Shown in pieces: positions 59,686-64,000 of a stretch of 64,000 nucleotides of DNA; position 1 is the first letter of the stretch; every line of letters begins with the position of its first letter. The translations under genes were made by a program, and so were the position numbers. The notes under the pieces are model-generated. The model ran no database searches. It worked only from the letters and a program-made list of their open reading frames with translations, and was not told where the DNA came from. Source of the stretch: Favolaschia claudopus (Eukaryota; Basidiomycota; Agaricomycetes; Agaricales; Mycenaceae); assembly GCA_037176885.1 (NCBI GenBank), contig JAWWNJ010000060.1:806001-870000 (forward strand), in the 5' to 3' direction.

Positions 59686-61494
59686 TCAAACTATATGGGA
59701 GGACAAACCGGAGTCGCTGAGAGCGGGGAACTGCGTTATGCGATGCGAAATTGGCGGTGGTGGCGGAGATCGATGAGGGAAACTCGTATAATAGCTTGCA
59801 GCAAGGTGCTTCGATGTGTCGAGAATTTGGACGCCGGGGTCGCCGGAATGCATTTCCCTGAGTTCTTTGCGCGTATTGAGCAGGAGGAGAAGAGAGTTTG
59901 GGTACACTTGGAGGGAGAGAAGCTAAGTGAATTGTTTGTGTGTAGAAAGTGAGAAGGGGAGTGTACATTTTCCGATGATGAAATGAAGCGAAAGTGAGAA
60001 ACTGGTTCCGGTATAGAAAAGCCACTGTGATCGTGGATGATTTAGCGACAGGTGCAAGAGATTTAAGGAGACTTACGAAGAACAGAGAACCCATGGTTGC
60101 GAGACTAGATAGTGCATTGCAGATGAAGATGAAGTCAAGATGAGGGATGAGGTAGAACGTAGACGGACCATGTAATCAAGCCATTCTCTAGCGTATACAA
60201 GGTAAGTGTATCTAATACGTTCCGCATTCTGCACCCAGAATATGTCAGCACACCAAGGATCGAAAAGGTCGAGAGCTAAATATGAATGAAGCACTTACAC
60301 AGAAGACGAAGAAAGCTTGCGAATCCGCCTGAGATAGTAGCACAAACAAATCGTAATGATCATGTCCGTTCCCGCTGAGAGCGAGAGGCCGGAGGTAAAA
60401 AGAAACTGGAATGGTTGCTGAGAGTTTACCGGCTAACTGGATGGAAAGACATACTCGAGCATAGGGACGGTCTTGGAATGCTTTCCAATGGCCCAGGCGC
60501 AACCTTTGATTGAAATTAGCAGCATATTCGGAGAAGAGAGATAGTAGTGAACTCACATCTCGACAGTCGAGACTGAAAAGCCGATAGAGATTGAGCTTCG
60601 CGAAAGACTCAGGGAAAACTTATCGGACGTACGGATGGCAGCCACTGAATCCCGGAATCAATCGTGAGCTTTCATCTTCTGCTGCTTTCAGATAACTCAC
60701 ACAAACGAAGGCTGGCAAGCAGCACCTACAATCGTACAAAGAGACTTAGATTCGCGTGGAAGCAGAGTACGAAAAAGGTATATAGACGCACAATGGGGAA
60801 AGTGATGAACCAATTCTTCCCACTCGCTAATCGTACGTCGTTGCCAATCAGTGACACTATTAACACGGAGCGCAGGAACGCGTACATCGGTGAATTTTAT
60901 GTGCATAGAAAAGATGTACAACACAAGTTTGCGCAGCCTACGGAGATGTTGAGATGCGTCATAAGAAGAGGTAAAAGCGCGCGTACGGTTAGTAGGATTG
61001 TAAGCTGCGTTGTCGATGGTCAGGATTGGCTGCAATGAGGAGCTTGTAAGCGTACCGCGACGGAACTGTAAAACAATTTGCTTATCAGCTTCGGCTTCGC
61101 AAGATGAACAGGAAAGAAAACGCACCCAGGAATGAGCGCAACAATAGTAGTGTCCCCAAAATGCGTAACGAAATAACTGAAAAGTGAAGCCGCGATGAAG
61201 GCGGACTGGGCTACATCGAGAGTCCTGTTCCATTGTCCTGATCAGCAGAGGGAAGAAGTTGAAGGGGAACATGACATACCACACCGTCGCGACCATACCA
61301 GTCTTCACGCCCGACTCGTCGGGATATAATTTGAAGAATATTATACATTGAACAGCGACGATCCCACTGAGCCTGCGAGAAACAAAGGAAGGAATTGAGC
61401 ATCGAATGAGGAGAAGAGTGAGAGCGGGGACACACATGAGAGCTACTGCACCCCCAATGAGTAGAGGCCCGTAGACAAGAGCGAGGTCTTTCAT
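59686..61494 (-). CDS. DUF6534-type seven-helix membrane protein
   Basis: Start MKDLALVYGPLLIGGAVALM is typical of this basidiomycete family. Further exons on the minus strand give LSGIVAVQCIIFFKLYPDES, VWTLDVAQSAFIAASLFSYF with THFGDTTIVALIPGSVA, CVVHLFYAHKIHR, KNWFITFPI, VLLASLRL, then TSGLSLSAGTDMIITICLCY with YLRRIRKLSSSS (the conserved D.lIt..L.yyL...R of DUF6534), FYLIPHLDFIFICNALSSLA, and VYPNSLLLLLNTRKELREMH near the C terminus, ending at 59686. At least eight short introns. The protein is probably a plasma-membrane protein; the family has no established function. Splice ends were not all fixed, so the span is safer than the exon list. Confidence 0.7.
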
Positions 61495-61980
61495 GCTAAC
61501 AGCTCAGTGGGCGGGCAGCCGGAACGGAAGAGAGAGAAACAGAAGTGGAGGGCGGCTGTAATGAAGACATCTGCCTTTATGAAGGGTAATAATGTTGACT
61601 GTAATTGTGGACACGGCTACTTACTGGCACTGTACCCGATTCTGCTTCCGTGAATTTTACCCATTTTCGGTAAGATTGGCAGTTGATAGCTGGGCCAGCG
61701 CTGGCCTTGGAACGGAAGGGATGAGAAGACAGACCAGGGGAAAGTCCGCAAAAAACGCACCGAGAGCATGCGGTGGCGTAGAATCGCGACTGGAGTCTGA
61801 TAAATGCGCTGTGGGTGGGATGGGTCGTGGGAGCTGTCGATTGGACGACCATCATATGCATGTCAGACCTTGCATGAATCACAGAGAGCGGCGGCTTCGA
61901 ATCGAAGCGAATGTCAAGATCGCGAGCGAGAAGGGATGGGATGGCCATTGGCGAAGCGGAGAGAAGGCGTAGATTGTTGC
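61495..61980. other. promoter side of DUF6534 gene and left flank of MITE
   Basis: No gene is supported. The last eight bases (61973-61980, ATTGTTGC) are the left target duplication of the MITE. Confidence 0.5.
61973..61980 (+). repeat. left target-site duplication of MITE
   Basis: ATTGTTGC, identical to 62421-62428. Confidence 0.85.
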
Positions 61981-62420
61981 AGGCCCCCGGCTACTCCCTA
62001 TAAGGTCGGTCCGCCCATTTGGGCAGATTTACCCTATGAATTTTGGGCGTTTGGGGGCAGATTTACCCTATCCCGGACCGACATAGCCTAAAATAATCGA
62101 ATTTTCGCCTATTTTTCGGTGTTTTCTTCGTGTTTTCGCCCCATTTTTGCTCCGGCGGCTCTTTTTTGACCGTTTCCCGTCGTTCTGGCCGAGGCGGTCA
62201 CCCCTCCATCAACATGGGTCAACATGGGTCAGTAAAAATTTCTCGACCGCCGCAATTACGTTGAAGATTTTGACCTTGGACCCCCAGATTTACCCTATCC
62301 CCGGACCGACCTCGCTCGATTGGAGGCAGATTTACCCTATTTCCCGGACCCAGAATCGCGATTTTTCGAGGCAGATTTACCCTATTCCGGACCGACCTAG
62401 TAGGGAGTAGCCGGGGGCCT
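61981..62420. mobile_element. 440-bp MITE, hAT-type target duplication
   Basis: The left end (AGGCCCCCGGCTACTCCCTA...GGTCGGTCCG, 61981-62013) and the reverse complement of the right end (62388-62420) agree at 31 of 33 positions. The element is flanked by a perfect 8-bp direct repeat, ATTGTTGC, at 61973-61980 and 62421-62428. An 8-bp duplication is characteristic of hAT transposases. The interior has no coding capacity and contains five copies of (gg)cagatttaccctat (62022, 62056, about 62283, 62325, 62370), four of them followed by ccggacc, an inverted match to the GGTCGGTCCGG in the termini. It is a non-autonomous element and probably young, given the intact ends. Confidence 0.9.
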
Positions 62421-62428
62421 ATTGTTGC
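62421..62428 (+). repeat. right target-site duplication of MITE
   Basis: ATTGTTGC, identical to 61973-61980. Confidence 0.85.
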
Positions 62429-63008
62429 GCTGCACTTGCGTCTCGACAATTGTACATGGATAGTCACCGGGTGTGTCGGGCATAGTGATTAGTCGTTAGA
62501 TTGCTTGAGCCATACCTAGCCATACTCAGCGGAAAAAAATTCCACGAGTTCTGCTTGCCGAAGTGCGTTAATCGCCTTCCTTTGTAAGGGGTGAGAATTA
62601 TTTCGCTATTGATAAAACAGGTGCTACAATTTCTGTAGCTTTCGTGGTTAGCCCCTTCAAGTGGCAGACAGACGCTCACCAAAGACTAGGTCCATTTACC
62701 ATTCGTTCCACACCGTTCCTCTTTGTCGATTTCGCATAGCAAAGGTTGGTATGTAGATCCTGTACAGAAATGCCGGCACCACTGATATGGACCCAAATTC
62801 AGATGGACGGCCGAGTAGAAATTGCCATTTCGCGACCCTCTAATAGACACCAGGCCCTGAATCATGGAAGGAGCGAACCTGTGCCAACGAGTTGTGGCAG
62901 ATACACTGGCAGTCAATAGCCCCCAAAAATCGAAGTCGTGAATGAGATAGTGCAGAAGAATGACAGAATTCAAGTAGTAGTGGTCAAATGAAGCTGAGGA
63001 AATCGCAG
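62429..63008. other. region with one unsupported minus frame
   Basis: Minus 62686-62973 encodes a plausible peptide (LIHDFDFWGLLTASVSATTR) but no domain, no convincing start context and no neighbours to support it. It could be an exon or relic. Confidence 0.3.
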
Positions 63009-63730
63009 TCAGCCTTTCATTTCCACGTCGGCTGGCGCGTTTGACGAGGAAGCCTGACTGGCAGGAGGTGGAGGTTCGGGATCAAAGCAACCATCAAGTC
63101 CCACGGTCACGCGAGGTCGGTCACGAAGCGAATACGGGCCGGTGACCCGCCAGCGCCTTGACTCGACACCACTGCCATCGACGACGACGGCAGCTCAGGC
63201 TCAGGTGTTCGCTGGCTTTCTTGTACATTACTGGACCATGCGCAAATAGCATCATGACGACCCGCGATCTGCTCGCTGGACGCCGTGACGAGTCAGGACG
63301 ACGACTCGGCGGACTCTCGGAGGAACTTGCCTGGCGACATTTCTTTGCGAATACTTACCCAGTACGGGTGAGGTGCAAAGAGGTAAAGATGAACGTTAAC
63401 AAATGCTATAATCGTCTACCACCGCGATCCGTTCTTCCAAGGGCCAATAGAGCCGAACACGACACTGCAGCTCTCTCTCGACGCTGATTATTGCGGATGG
63501 CTAGAAAATTGCATTGCTCCTGTGGCGATTCACGATACAGTTCTTCGTTTTCGCGACTGTGAGAATTCACGGTGGCGGCAGCGCACTTGAAATCGAGACG
63601 AGCGCGTGCGACGGAACGGTCGCGGTGAGCCTGAATATATTCCTCTTCGCTTTCTTGGAGCTTGATATATGTATTGCTCCCCTTCAGAAGCTTAGAGGCA
63701 TTGCTGGGCGCCGAACCAGTTGTCACTCCG
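63009..63730 (-). CDS. unknown protein, 3' part resolved
   Basis: The last exon (about 63192-63009) reads VVVDGSGVESRRWRVTGPYS, LRDRPRVTVGLDGCFDPEPP and ends NAPADVEMKG before the TGA at 63009; base composition and lack of breaks suggest real coding sequence. An upstream minus frame (63726-63406) encodes SNTYIKLQESEEEYIQAHRD and ARARLDFKCAAA, helical and charged, possibly coiled coil, and may be an earlier exon of the same gene. The junction between them was not established and no family is recognised. The start is unknown and could lie further right. Confidence 0.4.
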
Positions 63731-63900
63731 CGCGAAAGGTCGTCTTTTTTGCTGCATTCTCAAGTTTCGCCAACTTCGCTGCGGATGAAAAATCAAATTG
63801 GGGTATATAATATGCTATGAATAAAAATCGTATGAATGAACAGTCTTGGTAGGGTATGGAGATCATATATTCCTTCAGCGAGCTGCTGACTCGCACTCGA

Positions 63901-64000
63901 CTAAGCAAAGAATTCACCACCCGTCTTGGCTGCAACGATTTCCGGTGCGGGGACGGGGGCGGGAAAATCGATAGACACGACGCTACTCCGCTTCCGACGG
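63901..64000 (-). CDS. C terminus of an unknown protein (5' part outside window)
   Basis: The minus frame entering from the right edge encodes RKRSSVVSIDFPAPVPAPEI and VAAKTGGEFFA before the TAG at 63903-63901. It is open to the window end. The peptide is too short to assign. It may belong to a separate gene from the one ending at 63009. Confidence 0.45.
   Translation of the reverse strand, partial: RRKRSSVVSIDFPAPVPAPEIVAAKTGGEFFA

Noticed and set aside
1..64000. CRISPR arrays, operons, ribosome-binding sites and riboswitches
   Set aside because: The window is eukaryotic nuclear DNA with spliceosomal introns; no regularly spaced repeats of CRISPR type were seen.

Overview
The window reads as nuclear DNA of a mushroom-forming basidiomycete (Agaricomycetes). 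The signs are genes cut by many introns of about 40-60 bp with GT..AG ends, a class I-type hydrophobin, DUF6534-type and related multipass membrane proteins, F-box-like, MYND, Zn2Cys6 and HMG-box proteins, and a basidiomycete-style repertoire of transposon-related genes. There are no operons. All exon models were built by hand from splice signals, reading phase and comparison between paralogues inside the window.

Layout. 0-20 kb: four paralogous O-fucosyltransferase-like membrane-anchored glycosyltransferase genes (1-852 partial, 2218-4037, 13803-15626, 18300-20094), all with the same intron positions and two micro-exons. Between them lie an F-box-like gene (4945-6582), a six-cysteine hydrophobin (8260-8707) and an HMG-box transcription factor (9677-11746). 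20-30 kb: a TIR-flanked MITE-like element (about 20277-20560), a GT8 glycosyltransferase with an unresolved frame break (21293-22582), a small secreted cysteine-rich protein (24331-24867) and a Zn2Cys6 regulator (28628-29699).

30-49 kb is a mobile-element and gene-relic zone. It starts with a divergent two-gene cassette: an intact DDE integrase-type protein (30988-32821) and an unknown partner (32919-34347), sharing a 97-bp intergenic gap. Then come a frame-damaged AT-hook protein (36456-38402), a dead copy of the DEAD-box helicase SUB2/UAP56 whose DECD segment is replaced by degenerate direct repeats (38781-42115), a broken EST1/SMG7-like fragment (44700-45270) and a long HECT-like gene (46006-49339). 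Related sequence of roughly 300 bp lies just downstream of both the AT-hook and the HECT-like genes.

49-64 kb: decayed coding fragments, a truncated second copy of the hydrophobin promoter and signal-peptide exon (52370-52706), a 601-bp inverted-repeat element enclosing degenerate telomere-like CCCTAA repeats (53475-54075), a nine-exon MYND-type gene (54165-55687), a tandem pair of multipass membrane genes (56143-57250 and 57945-59010), a DUF6534-type membrane gene (59686-61494), a 440-bp MITE with 33-bp TIRs and a perfect 8-bp target duplication (61981-62420), and the 3' ends of one or two further genes at the right edge.

The most unusual items are the divergent integrase/partner cassette, the hydrophobin that lacks exactly the C1-C6 disulfide pair, its promoter-plus-exon-1 relic 44 kb away, and the telomere-repeat-containing inverted-repeat element.
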